Positions 10,440 through 22,165 of a DNA stretch of 54,824 bases are shown one piece after another. This DNA is from Gnetum montanum (taxonomy: Eukaryota; Streptophyta; Gnetopsida; Gnetales; Gnetaceae): contig MNCI01025071.1 of NCBI GenBank assembly GCA_015680685.1, forward strand, positions 74,723 through 129,546, read 5' to 3'. Position numbers and translations under genes: made by a program. Position 1 is the stretch's first letter. Every line of letters starts with the position of its first letter. Below the pieces are notes generated by a model. That model saw only the letters and a list, made by a program, of their open reading frames with translations. It did no database searches and had not been told where the DNA came from.

Positions 10440-12700
10440 TTGGTAGAGGTCTCCACTTAGAAAAACCTAGAGGCAAGGAAGGAATGGGTCCAATGGTGCT
10501 ATAAGGTGGACCATAAGGAGTATAGTGCACTCACTAATATGGAGAAAGCCTATTTGAAGATAGAAACCTATCACCTAAATCCTATGGTGAGACTTAGTAA
10601 GGTGACTACCTTTTCCACTTGTGTGTGTGCTACTCTAAGCGATAAGTTTCCTATTAACCTTCATCAACTCACCTTCCTTGAAATCAAAAAATGCTTCAAA
10701 GAAAATGAGCAAGGGAGGAAGACACTCCCCTTCTTGTGCCTAATTCAAAAACTATGTCAAATTGGAAGCAAAGCTTGTTATGTCAACAAAATGCTCTACC
10801 ATGCTCCTATCACATCCTGGTAAGAGATGATGAAGGATATGATAGTTGTGAAGTTGTCAGAGGAGGAGAAACCACCAACACCACCTACTAGTGAGATCAT
10901 ACTAGAGGCTCATGCAACTATTAAATGAATTAAGAAACTTTATCAACAACTACTATAGTAACAACAAGGTAAGGCAAGTGGTGGAGGGCCATTAGTCTAC
11001 TAGCAAACGTTGAGCCATCTCAATGAAGTAACTAGGATAATTAGCTAGCTAGAAGAGATCACCCTGCTATTTTTCACACAACACATGTAGGCACCTATGA
11101 GAATAAATCTAAGCACTTGAGAAGTTATGGTGTTAGTCCCTAGAAAACAAGAGTTCTCTAAAATCTCTAGGAACATTGCAACTTTGTTGGTGTGCTTAGA
11201 GGAAGGTGAGAGGGCTACTATCTTGGTGATGCAACATCATGGGTAGGAAACATTGATGGAAGTGGTGGTAGACTGAGTGGTTAAAGCATTGAATGCTTCT
11301 ACAATAGCCATGCTTGACATAGTTGTACTAAAATATTTGCAAGCTTCTATAGGAGTAGGAGTTAGTTGTTTGAATGTAGTCCAACATTAGGAGGTGTTGG
11401 ACTGACTAGTGGGAATTGGCCAACCACTTTTGGAGTTCTTTGATCTTCTAGAATAAATCAATGTTACACAGTTGAAGCTACTAGAGACAAAGGACAAGCT
11501 CCTCGTTACTAACATGCAACTAGAGGTAGCCACTACCAAAAATCATCAGTCGGCTATTGAAGATATGGAATTGAGGGTCTATCTTTTTAATCCCACCATT
11601 CTTGGCCATGACATCATAAGAGATGAAGCTTTCCTATAGCTTCATTAGAGATTAAAAGAGACTGAGAATGCTAAGGAGATGACAATCTTTGATGTCTATT
11701 GTCGAAAGCACTTGTCATTAACACTTATAAGGATTTCACTCAATTCTATAAAGAAAACCTAATCCTCACAAAGGATATTCACCACCTTTGAAATGTCATG
11801 GAATAAAAATATTAGATGGTTGAATTTATAAGATAATAGTAGGAGATGCTAGTCAAGGTGGGCCTAGAAAAATAAGGCCCTAAAGTTTAAACATGTTAAA
11901 AATCATTATAGTGACTAGGTGGGGCTCCTCAAGGAAGTTAATGAAAATGAAATCTAGCTAGCTAAGGCAAAGATGAACAAGACACTCCATTAACTCCAAC
12001 AAAGAGGTGATCTATGGTAGTTGATATTTTATGGACTAAATGCATGTGACAAAGCACAGATCCACTTGAAAAATTTGGAAATAGAGGAGATGATTGAATA
12101 CATGGAGCATGCCAATCTTTGATATGCTAACTTTGCTATGTTGACTGCAAGGAGTCTAAGAATAGAACTTAAAAAGTAGATGGCTAGTTTGTACCTCATT
12201 TACAAGGCTGAATTCAAGCATCATAAGGAAACTAAGAAAAAGTTGGAGATAGTTAATGTTGACCTTGAATTCCTCAAGAACCAATTAACTATTTGACAAT
12301 TAGTTATCAAGGATATGGCCAAAATGATGAATAACTACCATGAGCTACAAAACTTAGTTAAGATGTTTGATATTGAAAGGAAAAAATTTACAATATGGTT
12401 CATGAATGTTAAGGAGTTGTTCCTGGCAATGCCCTATCTATAGGACATCTCTATACTATCCTAGATTGATGAAGCTATGTGGACTATGTATGACCCATGG
12501 AGTAAGGAGGAGAACATGAAAGCATTGTTGAATGCTTTTTGCCTAACTCCTAAAGCAACAGTTGCAACAAAATAGCCCCAGCCTTAGCCACTACCATTGC
12601 CATGAGCATTGGAGCTTGGTAAAGGTCCTTTAGCATTCTAGAAGCCTCCACCTCCTAGCACTATTTGATTTTTAGCTCATCTTCATCAATCAAAGGTATT
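10440..12700 (+). pseudogene. Decayed ORF: plant-transposon-protein-like domain plus coiled coil
   Basis: From about 10470 the frame reads ARKEWVQWCYKVDHKEYS. A region with DKFPINLHQLTFLEIKKCF and LPFLCLIQKLCQIG follows (about 10630-10770), which resembles the domain databases name putative plant transposon protein (recalled as PF20167). After it come long charged heptad-like stretches about 11450-12420 (KDKLLVTNMQLEVA, AEFKHHKETKKKLEIVN) and a Pro-rich end near 12570-12660. Stops are mostly TAG where Gln is expected. The sequence lies between integrase and 3' LTR of B, on the same strand. Role unknown; the family call is from memory. Confidence 0.5.
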
Positions 12701-12869
12701 CTACCACCATTTTTTATAAAGGTGTTCAATTTTGTTATCAAGAACATCCAATTTTGTATGCTTTATAATTCTGTATAATTTGGCACTAAGAGTTAGTTGG
12801 TTAGTTTTAGTTATTTAGTTAATAATTTCATACCTTTCAATTTTGTAAGAAGCTCAATCCTACTTTTGT

Positions 12870-13788
12870 TTACTTAAGAAAGAGTTTTCAATTAGTCGTG
12901 ATGGTATGATGAATCATTGATTGGCTACATCAATGGCCATGTATTGATGTAACTTTATTGATGTAGCCTCATCAATGCAACCCCATCAATGTATGAGAAG
13001 ATGCATCGATGCAGTGTCATGTCACATCTATGTAAATGCATGTGCCCATCACATTTATAACATGTTATGTCATTAGAGTAGCTAAGTTCTTACAATTTTC
13101 TTTACCAAAGTTAGATTATTTTCTGAGTGCTTGCAATAGGACTTCCAAGAATTATAGGATTCTTATTCGAGCATCATTGTACCTAGACACATTGATGTGA
13201 TGGTAATAAAGATGAGATTCTTAATACTTATTATAGCACTTAGAATAGATTAATGTTTATTTCATGCACTTTACTATCCTTGTAATTTACATTCTTATTC
13301 TTAGTTAATTAATGCACTTAATCATGAATACATAAGTATGACCACTTTGAACATATTGCTTAAAGCTTGGTAATCCCAGTAGTGGCTATTTGGTATGCCC
13401 AAAAATAGACACTTGGTAACCCAGTAGCATTAAGACAAGTTTAGAATGTGTATGAAAAGTGGGCATGGATGCTTATGTTAGGCTAGTTAGCTTAAGAGTC
13501 ATTCAATAGTTAATTAGTTAATTTCCCAATTAATTATTTTTACTTTAACACTTAGATTAAATAAATAAAAATATAAAATATAAATAAAAATCATATGCCT
13601 TGACTCATACTTAACCATACAAATGAGATTACATAAGTGAGAGCTAAGAAGACAATGATCATATGTCCTTAAGTCACTATCTTTGTCTATTGTTACACTT
13701 AGGTGCTGAGTGCACGGAATTCAACTAGATGACTAGTGAAAACTTGTGATTCATATGGTTGGATGGAGAGACTACTTGCTACTCATCA
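12870..13788 (+). repeat. 3' LTR of element B (left end approximate)
   Basis: The right end TTCATATGGTTGGATG...CTACTCATCA matches the end of the element D LTR read on the minus strand (47238 side). Further matches include AATAAAGAT, TTAATCATGA, GTATGACCACTT, CTTGGTAAT and AACCCAGTAGC. It is diverged but in the same order. The left end is estimated from the 955 bp length of the D LTR. Sequence after 13788 is Tekay LTR. Confidence 0.6.
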
Positions 13789-13933
13789 ATGTGATTATAT
13801 TTTTTTAATTTTTTAATTTTTATATTTTTAATAATTTTGGTTATTTGAATTATCTTTTAATTTAGCACATACTTACTCATTTCTTTTGTGGAATTTTGAG
13901 TTAGCAAGTATCAAGAACTTAATGGGACATTGA
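13789..13933 (+). repeat. Tekay-like element 5' LTR, fragment 1
   Basis: ATGTGATTATATTTT through TTTAGCACATACT and GAGTTAGCAAGTATCAAG aligns with 44635-44780 in the 3' LTR of the same element. Both sides are insertion junctions: element B on the left, the copia-type element on the right. Confidence 0.8.
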
Positions 13934-14951
13934 TGAGGATCAAGAACTTAGAAGGGAGGGATGAATAAGTTTCCAATTTCCAATTTAAATTGTAACTCTA
14001 GACTTTGTTTCTTAATCAAATGTGGTTTGAAGGGAATCACATCCTATATAATCTCTAAGCTCCACACTGGAGTATTTCATCATTATGAAACCACTCAACC
14101 TCACAAAGTCCCAACAAGCTCAAAATGTGATTTTAAGGATCTTACAACCTTTACAAAATTGAGCTCTATTATGGAGTGTGTTGATGCTGCAAAACCACTC
14201 AACCCTGAAAGGGCCCAACAAGCTCAATGTAGATGCCTTCTTGTAAGAAGAATATCAACCTTGCATGGCAATCAAGAAAAAGAAAAAGGCATAAGGAAAG
14301 AATGTAACTAAAAGGACAAGTTCTTGTCATTGAAGCTTAATTCAGCATACAACCAAGCAAATGATGTTATAATGAAGAACAAGTATATAAAAGCATAGAT
14401 ATGACAATGATTACTCTCATGTGAATAGTGCTTGCCCAATTCCCAAGAATTTGGTATCTTCTTATAGTATTGGAGTTTCCAAAAACTCCTTAGAATTCAC
14501 ACAACAACTATTAAATGGCTAATGTAGATGTCTCCTTTGATGTTGGGATGTCTACCTAAGAATGACCTCTATTATTGAGATACATCTTGTTGGAAAATGG
14601 GACGTCTCCTTTGGGATGTCTTTGGGGAGATGTCTTCTCTAAAGTAGAGACATCTACTCTTTCTAGAAGAAATATCCTTAGTTATTAGGCTTTGATTTTT
14701 TAGGCTTCCTCTCATGAATTTGTCTTCTTCTCAGACATTGGAGCATTTTCATTTGGTTTGTAGTCTTCAGTTTTAGTCCATGCTCATTCATGCTCTCAAC
14801 TTTTCCATGTGATCTCATTGTAGATCTTGTCTCATTGAGTTCTTGTATCTCATTGTGAAGTTCTTGTTCATGTCCTAAGAACATATTATCCATAACAAAC
14901 ATTCTACATTCTCCATTTTCCCTATGGTTTTGATGTACCAAAAGGTCAACA
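13934..14951 (-). repeat. 3' LTR of the copia-type element (1018 bp)
   Basis: On the plus strand it runs TGAGGATCAAGAACTTAG ... GGTCAACA. The first 380 bases match 18536-18911. On the minus strand the LTR begins TGTTGACC directly after the purine tract. Confidence 0.8.
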
Positions 14952-14952
14952 A

Positions 14953-14966
14953 TATCCCCCTTTTTG
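14953..14966 (-). promoter_or_regulatory. Polypurine tract of the copia-type element
   Basis: Minus strand AAAAAGGGGGATAT lies just before the LTR start TGTTGACC, the normal site for plus-strand DNA priming. Confidence 0.75.
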
Positions 14967-17243
14967 GTAATGTCAAAAACTTAGGAAAAAGGGTTAGCAT
15001 ATTCCACAAAATAATTGAGCTAAGGATGATGAGAGATGAAGGAATATGTAAAAATACATCCTTATTTCAACATAGGATTTGAATAAAGAGACACTTATGA
15101 ATTTTGAATAGGGTCATTAAATAACTTGTTTCTAGATAAGATCTAATCAAATGTATCCATAAGATCATAAGTATCATTTGCCCATGTCACATAAATACAA
15201 TCATGTTACAAGTCTCCACATTATATCTCACTCATATCAGAGAACAGATCATCTCAAAAAGTCATATGATCATTCATAAAATCATAAAATTCTCATCCTT
15301 TTTGGACATCATAAAAAAGAGTAGTTAAGTAATATAGATCATAAAAAATATCCTAAGACAACAATCCATGTTGTGAAATATTCAAAAACATGTTAAACCT
15401 TTTTAATTACATTATTCATTTCAAGCTAAGAAGAATATATATGCATAACCAATTTTTGATGAATAGAATACATCTAACAATAAGATTAATCAATCAAGCA
15501 TAATGTTATTGCTTGGATGATGAAAAGATATCAATAAGGATAATCATGTCAGAAAATTATCTTTAAAGGCTTGATCAAAAGGAAGCATAGAAACCTTTTC
15601 TAGTTCTACTATCCCTCTGAGAGGTGCTTGATATTTCTAAGATGAGAATGTCACAGTTCAATTATGTATTCTTCATCTAAGTAAAATCTCATAAGAAATG
15701 TCTCAATTCATAAACAAGAAATGTACATAGTGCTTCTCATTAGAAAGATAAGTACATACATATCTAGCTTATAAGAGATAGATCAAATTTCAAAACTAGA
15801 TCAAGAGATATAACAATTTCTAAGATTTTCTCATTGATCACATATATCTTAGGAAAGTTTAAGATAGATTATCCATTTATTTTCAAAACTTACTAAGAGG
15901 CTTTCATAATTTTAGAATAGAAGTGTGAGTACTTCATCTTGTTTTAGTTTAGTTCATATTAATAGTAGAGGGCTTAAGTACTTAAAAGAATACATATTCA
16001 TAATATGTCAATGATGTAGTACTATCATAGAGATATATTTAAATGAATTCCTAATACTTGCACAATCAATGATCACTCTTAGGTAATAGAAATTTTAAAG
16101 ATTGAATCAAAAACATTTTTCTCTTTTACCTTCACTTGGTATGAGATGAATACACCTCTTGATGCCTTCCTAAGAATTTTGTCTTGAGGAAGATCTTCAT
16201 AGGCTTCCCAAGTATTGATGCTTCATAGTAATTCATGAGGTCCAAGATCCCCTTACATATATGCTTATCTTATCTTTAACATTTTTAAAACCTGAAGCTA
16301 ATTTTTTCATAATCTTGTTTATTCAAAAAAATATTGAGTAATCCAACAAGACTTATAGAAAGACAAAAATATTAGACAAAAATTAGTAGGCACATATCAT
16401 AACAAATTTGTCTTTCTTGAGCATCCAACTAAAAAATTTTCTACAGAACTTGTTCTAAATTATTAAATCAATGGCATCTTATGATAAACATGGATGCTAT
16501 GCCATTCTTGATTCTCAGATTTAGATTTTTTTCAAGAATAAGCTTTTTTAAAGAACATGTAAGAAGCTTAAATAGTTTAAGCATGAGAGATAGCCATACT
16601 ATTTTGATTTACTTTCCTATGGATAAAGATATATGTTTTTGAAAACAAATCATAAAATATTCAAAAACTTACCCATATTCTAACTAGCAGGTAAGGAAAT
16701 GGAAACTTACCATGACTTACATTACTTGCATATTGAGATGAAAAAGACTAATGAAGATTGACATGAGGTCCTCTATCAAGGAGTACCTCCTTACACTTTG
16801 ATTTGCTTTCATAAGTTCTTTTGTATGGTAGTCCTTCTTCTTCATGTTCTTCAAGATAAGAGAATCTATGTCATCTACTATATCATTCGTTCTTCTGAAG
16901 ATTTTTCCAACTTTTAGCTCATTCTCATTCTAGGTTGTTGCATCCTACAAGGTACACTCACTATGTTCCTTTTGACAAGACCAAGCATTAATGTTATTTT
17001 GTCCAATATGAGGATAATAATAATCTTGTTTAAATCCATAATTTTTACAAACAAATAAAGTGTTTTCTTCAAGAATAGAGTTATCAAACTTGATTACTCT
17101 TAGGCTGGAGCTTGTATCCTTTTGTGGGGCTTCTTCCAAGCTTTCACTTCTAGGCTAAATTTCATTATTTTCACTCACCCCTTCTTCTTGGTTGTCTCTG
17201 CATTTCACTTCATCTAACAGGGTTAGTAGTTGAATCTTAGCTT
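14967..17243 (-). other. Internal region of the copia-type element, no pol recognised
   Basis: This is where copia integrase and reverse transcriptase would lie, but I could not recognise their motifs in the minus-strand frames inspected. A short frame at 17139-16945 contains CKNYGFKQDYYYPHIGQ, possibly a decayed knuckle-like segment. The rest is AT-rich with many stops. Either pol is lost or it is decayed past visual recognition. Confidence 0.45.
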
Positions 17244-18519
17244 TTATGTTTGATATTTCACCTTTAATTTGGAAGATAAGATATGAATTTTAGAAAATTT
17301 TCTACCCATATTTTTCTTTACCTTTTTGAGTAAAAAATGTAGGATAAGAATTTCTTCATGTAGTTCATTGTACCTATCATCATACTTACCTCTTGGTTCA
17401 TTAGAAATTTGTAATGAATTTTCATTTGTAAGTGCCATACATATAAGTTGAGAGTCTTTTGTAGTGTTATCAACCTCTTCTTCAGTTTTCTCTTCATCAT
17501 CCCACCTTGTGTAGTAATTGGTCTTTTTTATATCCATCTTAGTCTTATCCTTTTGTGATAACTTGTCATTGCTAGGAAATTTAGAGGTCACATCGCCTCT
17601 TCCACCACATACCTAACATTCTATTGAAAAAGCATCAAAATTAGAATTTAAAATTTTTTTACCCCTATTCTTTCCTTTGGAGTTGGATTGGTTGGATCCT
17701 GATTGATTGAGGCTTCTTCCCTTTCTTGCTATAAGCCTTTGAACTCTTTTTGATAGAAGAGCAATTTTCTCTTCACTGTTCACCTCTTTCTTAGCTTGTT
17801 CCTTTTATTTGGATGTTGATTTTAGGACAATGGGCTTTTATTTTATTGTCCCTTAACTTATGAGATTCATCTCATAGGCAATGAGAGCACTTTGAAGTTC
17901 TTCAAATTTTAAGACTAGAAAATCCCTAATTTCTTCCATAGCTGAAACCTTAGATCTAAATTTAGCTTGTAGCTTTTTAATCATTTTAATAATGCCATTA
18001 CATTCACACAAGTCTTTGCTTATACCCTTAATAGCTATGACTAGATCATTTACCATAGAAAACTAATCTTTTATCTTTTCTCCTTTCCTCATTTTAAGGT
18101 TGTCATCCTCACTTTGAAAAATCAAGAGTTTTTATTATTTAACTATGGATGCATCCTCATAGGTAGCTTCTATGGTTTTCCAAATTTCTTTGGATGTTCT
18201 ACATGTAGCTACTTTATTAAAATCATACTTGTTTAATGTACAATATAAAATTTTTTTTTCTTTAGAATTGCACATGAACTTATCTCTTTCTTTTGATGTC
18301 CACTTACTTTGTGGCTTGATGGCCTTAGTTGCAATGTAGATAGGTAGTGTGTAGCCTTCAAGGATGGACTCACATATTTCAAACTCCATTAACTCAAAGA
18401 ATCCTTGAATCCTTACCTTCCACTAAGCAAAATTGAACTTGTTGAACATTGATGACTTTTGTATAGGATGTCCCCTTCATAGTTTACTCTTGAAAGTTGA
18501 AGTTGAATGTAAGAGTCTT
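17244..18519 (-). pseudogene. gag: Decayed copia Gag (UBN2-type)
   Basis: In minus-strand order: MEFEICESILEGYTLP and SKWTSKERDKFMCNSKEKK, then DFNKVATCRTSKEIWKTIEA at 18389-18135. These are the signature of copia gag (an acidic/Trp N-part and the TAKEIW-type motif). Next comes a coiled segment at 18056-17853, and a zinc knuckle about 17600 that keeps VCGGRG but lacks its His and last Cys. An acidic then coiled-coil tail (RWDDEEKTEEEVD; ILILHFLLKKVKKN) lies at 17591-17244. Stops and frame changes separate the parts. Gag would package the element RNA. Confidence 0.75.
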
Positions 18520-18533
18520 GAGCTTTGATACCA
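18520..18533 (-). promoter_or_regulatory. Primer-binding site of the copia-type element
   Basis: Minus strand TGGTATCAAAGCTC lies 2 bases inside the LTR end CTCA. It is close to the common plant TGGTATCAGAGC site that pairs with initiator tRNA-Met. Confidence 0.85.
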
Positions 18534-18535
18534 CT

Positions 18536-18911
18536 TGAGGATCGATAACTTAGAAGGAGGGAATGAATAAGTTCCCAACTAAAATTATATCTTTGGACTT
18601 TTTTTCTCAATCAAATTTGGTTTGAAGGGCACCAAACCCTATACAAGCTTTGAGCTCCACACCAAAGTGTTTTGTTGCTATGAAATGACTCAACCTTGTA
18701 AGGTCACAACAAGCTTAAAACATGGTTTCAAGGATCCCATAACCTTTATAAAATTGAGCTCCATTTTGGAGTGTTTTAACATTGCAAAACTACTCAAATC
18801 CACAAGTTCCCAACAAGCTCAATGTGGATGCCTTCTCACAAGAAGCACATCAATCTCGTAGGGCAATCAAGAAAAATAAAAAGACACAATGAAAGAATGT
18901 AACTAAAATTA
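18536..18911 (-). repeat. 5' LTR of the copia-type element, part kept before an N
   Basis: TGAGGATCGATAACTTAG onward matches 13934-14313 in the same order. At 18912 an N interrupts it, after which the orientation flips. Confidence 0.8.
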
Positions 18912-18912
18912 N

Positions 18913-19355
18913 TGTCTCCCTAGAGATGTCCCAAAGGAGATTTCCCATTTTCTAGCAAGACGTCTCTCTTGAATAGAGATCATTCTCATGTAGACATTCC
19001 AACTTTTAAGGAGATGTCTACAAACCTATTGGGCAGCCATTGAATGAATTTTGAGGAGTTTTTGAAAGTTCCAAGGCTATAATAAGATAAAAAATTCTTG
19101 GAAAGTGGAAAATCACTATTCAAATCAAAGCAATCATTATCATATCCATGCTTTTGTATTCTTGTTCTTCATTGTAACATCATTTTCTTAGTTGTATGTT
19201 GAATTAAGCTTCAATGAAAATGACTTATAATTTTAGTTACATTCTTTCATTGTGTCTTTTTATTTTTCTTGATTGCCCTACGAGATTGATGTGCTTCTTG
19301 TGAGAAGGCATCCACATTGAGCTTGTTGGGAACTTGTGGATTTGAGTAGTTTTGC
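18913..19355 (+). repeat. Inverted copy of copia LTR sequence between two Ns
   Basis: This segment is the reverse complement of LTR sequence. Its end (TTACATTCTTTCATTGTG ... AGTTTTGC) mirrors 18784-18910, and its start matches the reverse complement of about 14560-14640. Ns stand at 18912 and 19356. It is probably a misjoined stretch of the same LTR. Confidence 0.8.
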
Positions 19356-20807
19356 NATTTGGTTTGATAGGCTTTCTTAACATAAATTATATTTTGATAT
19401 GATTCTAAATTTACTGCTATCTTATGCTTTTATAAAGTCTTGGATTAATCTTTTGTTAGTTATGTTTTTTTATCTTAAAAATTTTTATTAGTTGGGCTTA
19501 ACCATAGCTATCACATTTGGGAGTAGACTTGGTTATTTAACTACCTTTTATGAGATGCTTCAAGGTTAGCACAAGCTATAGACCATGTGAGAAAAAGGAT
19601 TTAAAAATATTTTTGAATTTCAAAATTATTTTTAATTTTGTTTTACTAGAGAAAGAAATTATGCCAAATTGACTAGAAGCTAGCTAGATCTAGATCTACA
19701 ACCAGTTAAATCTACATAGTCAACTATAACCTTGAAGTAAGTCATATTTCTAGATCTTATTTCAAATCTTGCTTAGATCTCATTATTGATCCAACATTTT
19801 TCATAGGATTTGGAGCTTTCAAATAGATTGAAGTCATATGAGGATCCTTTTTGTAGTACTACTAGTTTCAAGTAAGGTAATTTAATGTTTTTCTTCTAAG
19901 TATGAAATTTCTTTTAGTTTGCATTTATTTGACTAATTCCATTTGTTCGATTACTATTTGCTAATTTTCTTGAATTCTTACATCTATTATTCTAATGTTT
20001 TTTGAAATTTATTAAATTCTAAGCTTGGATTTCATGCATGGAATGTTTGTCAATGTTTTAATCCCTTTTGATCAATTTTTTCCTTTTTTTCCAATTTCTA
20101 TGAATAATTTAGTTATAGAACTAGGGTTTTGGACCATTCTTCATATTTTGATTTATGAGATGACTTTGACTATTAATGACATAGAAGACAAAAAATCTTA
20201 GTATACCATCATGCATCACAAGATGTCCTCTACTATCTATCACAACCTAGTCATGAGATCATGATGAATAATTTAGGGTAATTTTGGATTCCTTTCAATA
20301 AATAGAACAAGTTTAATAAAGTGACCTCTCATCTCTAATCAACAAAAAGTTAAGAAAATGATCTAGAACTTTATTTTAGGGCTCCTTGAATGTCTAAAAA
20401 CTAGGAAATGATAACTATTAGCATTTTGGAAATTGTAAGAATGTAGAATGTTCCTAAGTAATTTATATTCCTTGTTAGATAATATTTTAATATTTAATTA
20501 TGTTATGCCTAATCTCATATTTCAATTTTGTCTCCATTTGATACTTTAGGTTCACTAGTTTAACAACTATAGCTTGGTTTGTTACTGTATAATCTCTTGT
20601 TATATATGCATCTCTTTCATATCCATAAATCTATTCATTTGGAAAATATGAGTTTCAAACTCATTGATCATTCAGCTATGATTTGGATTCATCTCCCCAC
20701 CACCTAGAATGTTTGTTGGTTTGTTTGATTTGGAATTTAGATAACTGGACTTATAATTAGTTTGGGCAACCTTGTGTATTATTTTTTTATGAGAACTATA
20801 AAATCAA

Positions 20808-20945
20808 GCATATCATGATGGTGAGCTACACTCTTACAACATGAAGCATATCATGGTAAGTGCTATTTATTTGTAGTGATCATAGCATGAAGCATATCAT
20901 AGTGGTGAGTTGATACTTATAGTGTAAAGTATATTATGGTAACTA
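20808..20945 (+). repeat. Short tandem repeat within the Tekay LTR
   Basis: Three to four units of about 60 bases built on GAAGCATATCATGRTGGTGAG. The same block is at 46280-46430 in the 3' LTR, so it predates insertion of the element. Confidence 0.65.
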
Positions 20946-21525
20946 CATTTTATTAATTTTCTTGTATCGTGGATTTGAATGAGTGGTGATGGAGTTAATA
21001 ATTATTATTTTTAAAATGATTTATTTTTATTTTTATCAATAGTTTTTTTATTTGCACTTTGTTTTCTTGGTTTAACTAATGTTTGTTTGTAGCTATCCAT
21101 ATGCTTGACTATCCAACTACCTAATGCCTTCAGAAAAATCCATAAGGAAGTATTTTATTAGTTTTTTGATTCTACATAGTCTTAGAAATGATTCCTCTTT
21201 TTTTATGTGTTTTCAAGTGATTATGTTAGCTTGGATAACAAGGAATTAGAAGAAAATTTTGATGATTAATTCATGCAATAAAATGTTAAATTAAGATTTG
21301 GGTTTTAGTTTAAGTTCAATTCTATGTTATAATGTTTAGCTTGATTATGGTATTTAGATGTTTTATTAGTATTTTATTTTTCTATATTTGATGCAGGATA
21401 ATTTTTGTAATTTTTTATGTTACATTATTTATCAAGGACTTTTGTTTGATAATTATTTAACATTAGTATTCAATTCTTATTAAATGTTACTATATTTTCT
21501 CATCTAATATTAGTTTTATTATATT

Positions 21526-21530
21526 GCTAC
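21526..21530 (+). repeat. Target-site duplication of element C, left copy
   Basis: GCTAC immediately before the LTR TG. The same five bases follow the right LTR at 39696-39700, proving one clean insertion into the Tekay LTR. Confidence 0.92.
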
Positions 21531-22119
21531 TGAAACACCACAAAATTTCAAACTTAGTACTTCTCCAACACGAAGCAGGTCCCTGGGACTCACAGACGAC
21601 CACGGCTACATCTGGTGACACACATGGCAACTTCGGAGATCAAAATACTTAATTTTCACTAAGTATGCAGTCTCAGCGTATATGCCCAAGTGTACATTCT
21701 CAGCGTATACGCTCAAGTTTACAACGTATACGCCCAGCGTACACGTCTCACATGTACGCTCAGCAAAGTACAACAGATGTATACGCCTGGCATGAAATCC
21801 CCAAAGACGGCATGAAAATAACACTATGGAGCAAGTATTGGTACAAGGCAGCAGCACATCAGCATATACGCCCCAGCGTGTACGCCCAGCACATCAGTGT
21901 ATACACCCAGCATCCATCAGCATATACGCCCAGCATATACGCTAGTGTCCATGACATCTACGCCCAAATTCATACACCTAGCACACCTAGTGTATATGCC
22001 CACAGTCTACGCTCGCCAGACACAGCGTATACGCCTAGCGTATACACCCAGCGTATACACCCACCAAATGTAACATACTGTACACTTGTAAATTCTACGC
22101 TTTTGCACCCGGTGAACAT

Positions 22120-22129
22120 GCCACGTGTC
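22120..22129 (+). promoter_or_regulatory. G-box/ABRE-type site in the 5' LTR of element C
   Basis: GCCACGTGTC, with the palindromic CACGTG core, about 30 bases before the TATA box. It is kept in the 3' LTR at 39061-39070. Known plant bZIP and bHLH factors bind this core; use here is inference. Confidence 0.6.
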
Positions 22130-22158
22130 ACCCAACCCGAGTCTGCCATCAAAACCTG

Positions 22159-22165
22159 TATAAAA
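22159..22165 (+). promoter_or_regulatory. TATA box of the element C LTR
   Basis: TATAAAA in the context ACCTGTATAAAACC. It is conserved at 39100-39106 in the 3' LTR. About 570 bases of LTR follow it. Confidence 0.7.

Larger units (their letters stand above)
4547..13788 (+). mobile_element. Athila-like Ty3/gypsy element B, decayed, interrupted by element A
   Basis: Plus-strand remnants occur in order: reverse transcriptase and RNase H (about 4800-5665), integrase (7131-7900), a long decayed ORF resembling plant transposon protein domains (about 10440-12700) and a 3' LTR ending CTCATCA at 13788. The extra ORF lies between integrase and 3' LTR, the place of the additional ORF in Athila-type elements. 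The LTR resembles that of the gag-only element D. The sequence after 13788 is Tekay LTR, so B was inserted there. Its gag and 5' LTR lie left of element A, outside the window. Lineage is inferred from layout and LTR kinship. Confidence 0.65.
13934..19356 (-). mobile_element. Copia-type LTR element inserted in the Tekay 5' LTR
   Basis: Two related LTRs flank an internal region read on the minus strand: 5' LTR on the right (from 18536), an initiator-Met-type primer site at 18520-18533, decayed gag, a long unrecognised stretch, a purine tract next to 14952, and the 3' LTR at 13934-14951. LTR ends are TGTTGACC and CTCA. The right LTR is disturbed beyond 18911 by Ns and an inverted segment, so the far end and target duplication cannot be confirmed. 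No copia integrase or reverse transcriptase was recognised, so it may be non-autonomous. Confidence 0.75.
19357..21530 (+). repeat. Tekay-like element 5' LTR, fragment 2
   Basis: The segment aligns in order with 44800-46985: TTAGTTGGGCTTAACCATAG, TAGACTTGGTTATTTAA, a GGATCCTTT block, CACCACCTAGAATGTTTG, the CATATCATGATGGTGAG repeats and the closing CTCATCTAATATTAG. It stops at the target site GCTAC of element C and continues after 39700. No gene is present. Confidence 0.85.

Noticed and set aside
10440-12700. Env-like fusion glycoprotein in element B
   Set aside because: No signal peptide or membrane segment is seen; the content is a globular domain plus coiled coil.
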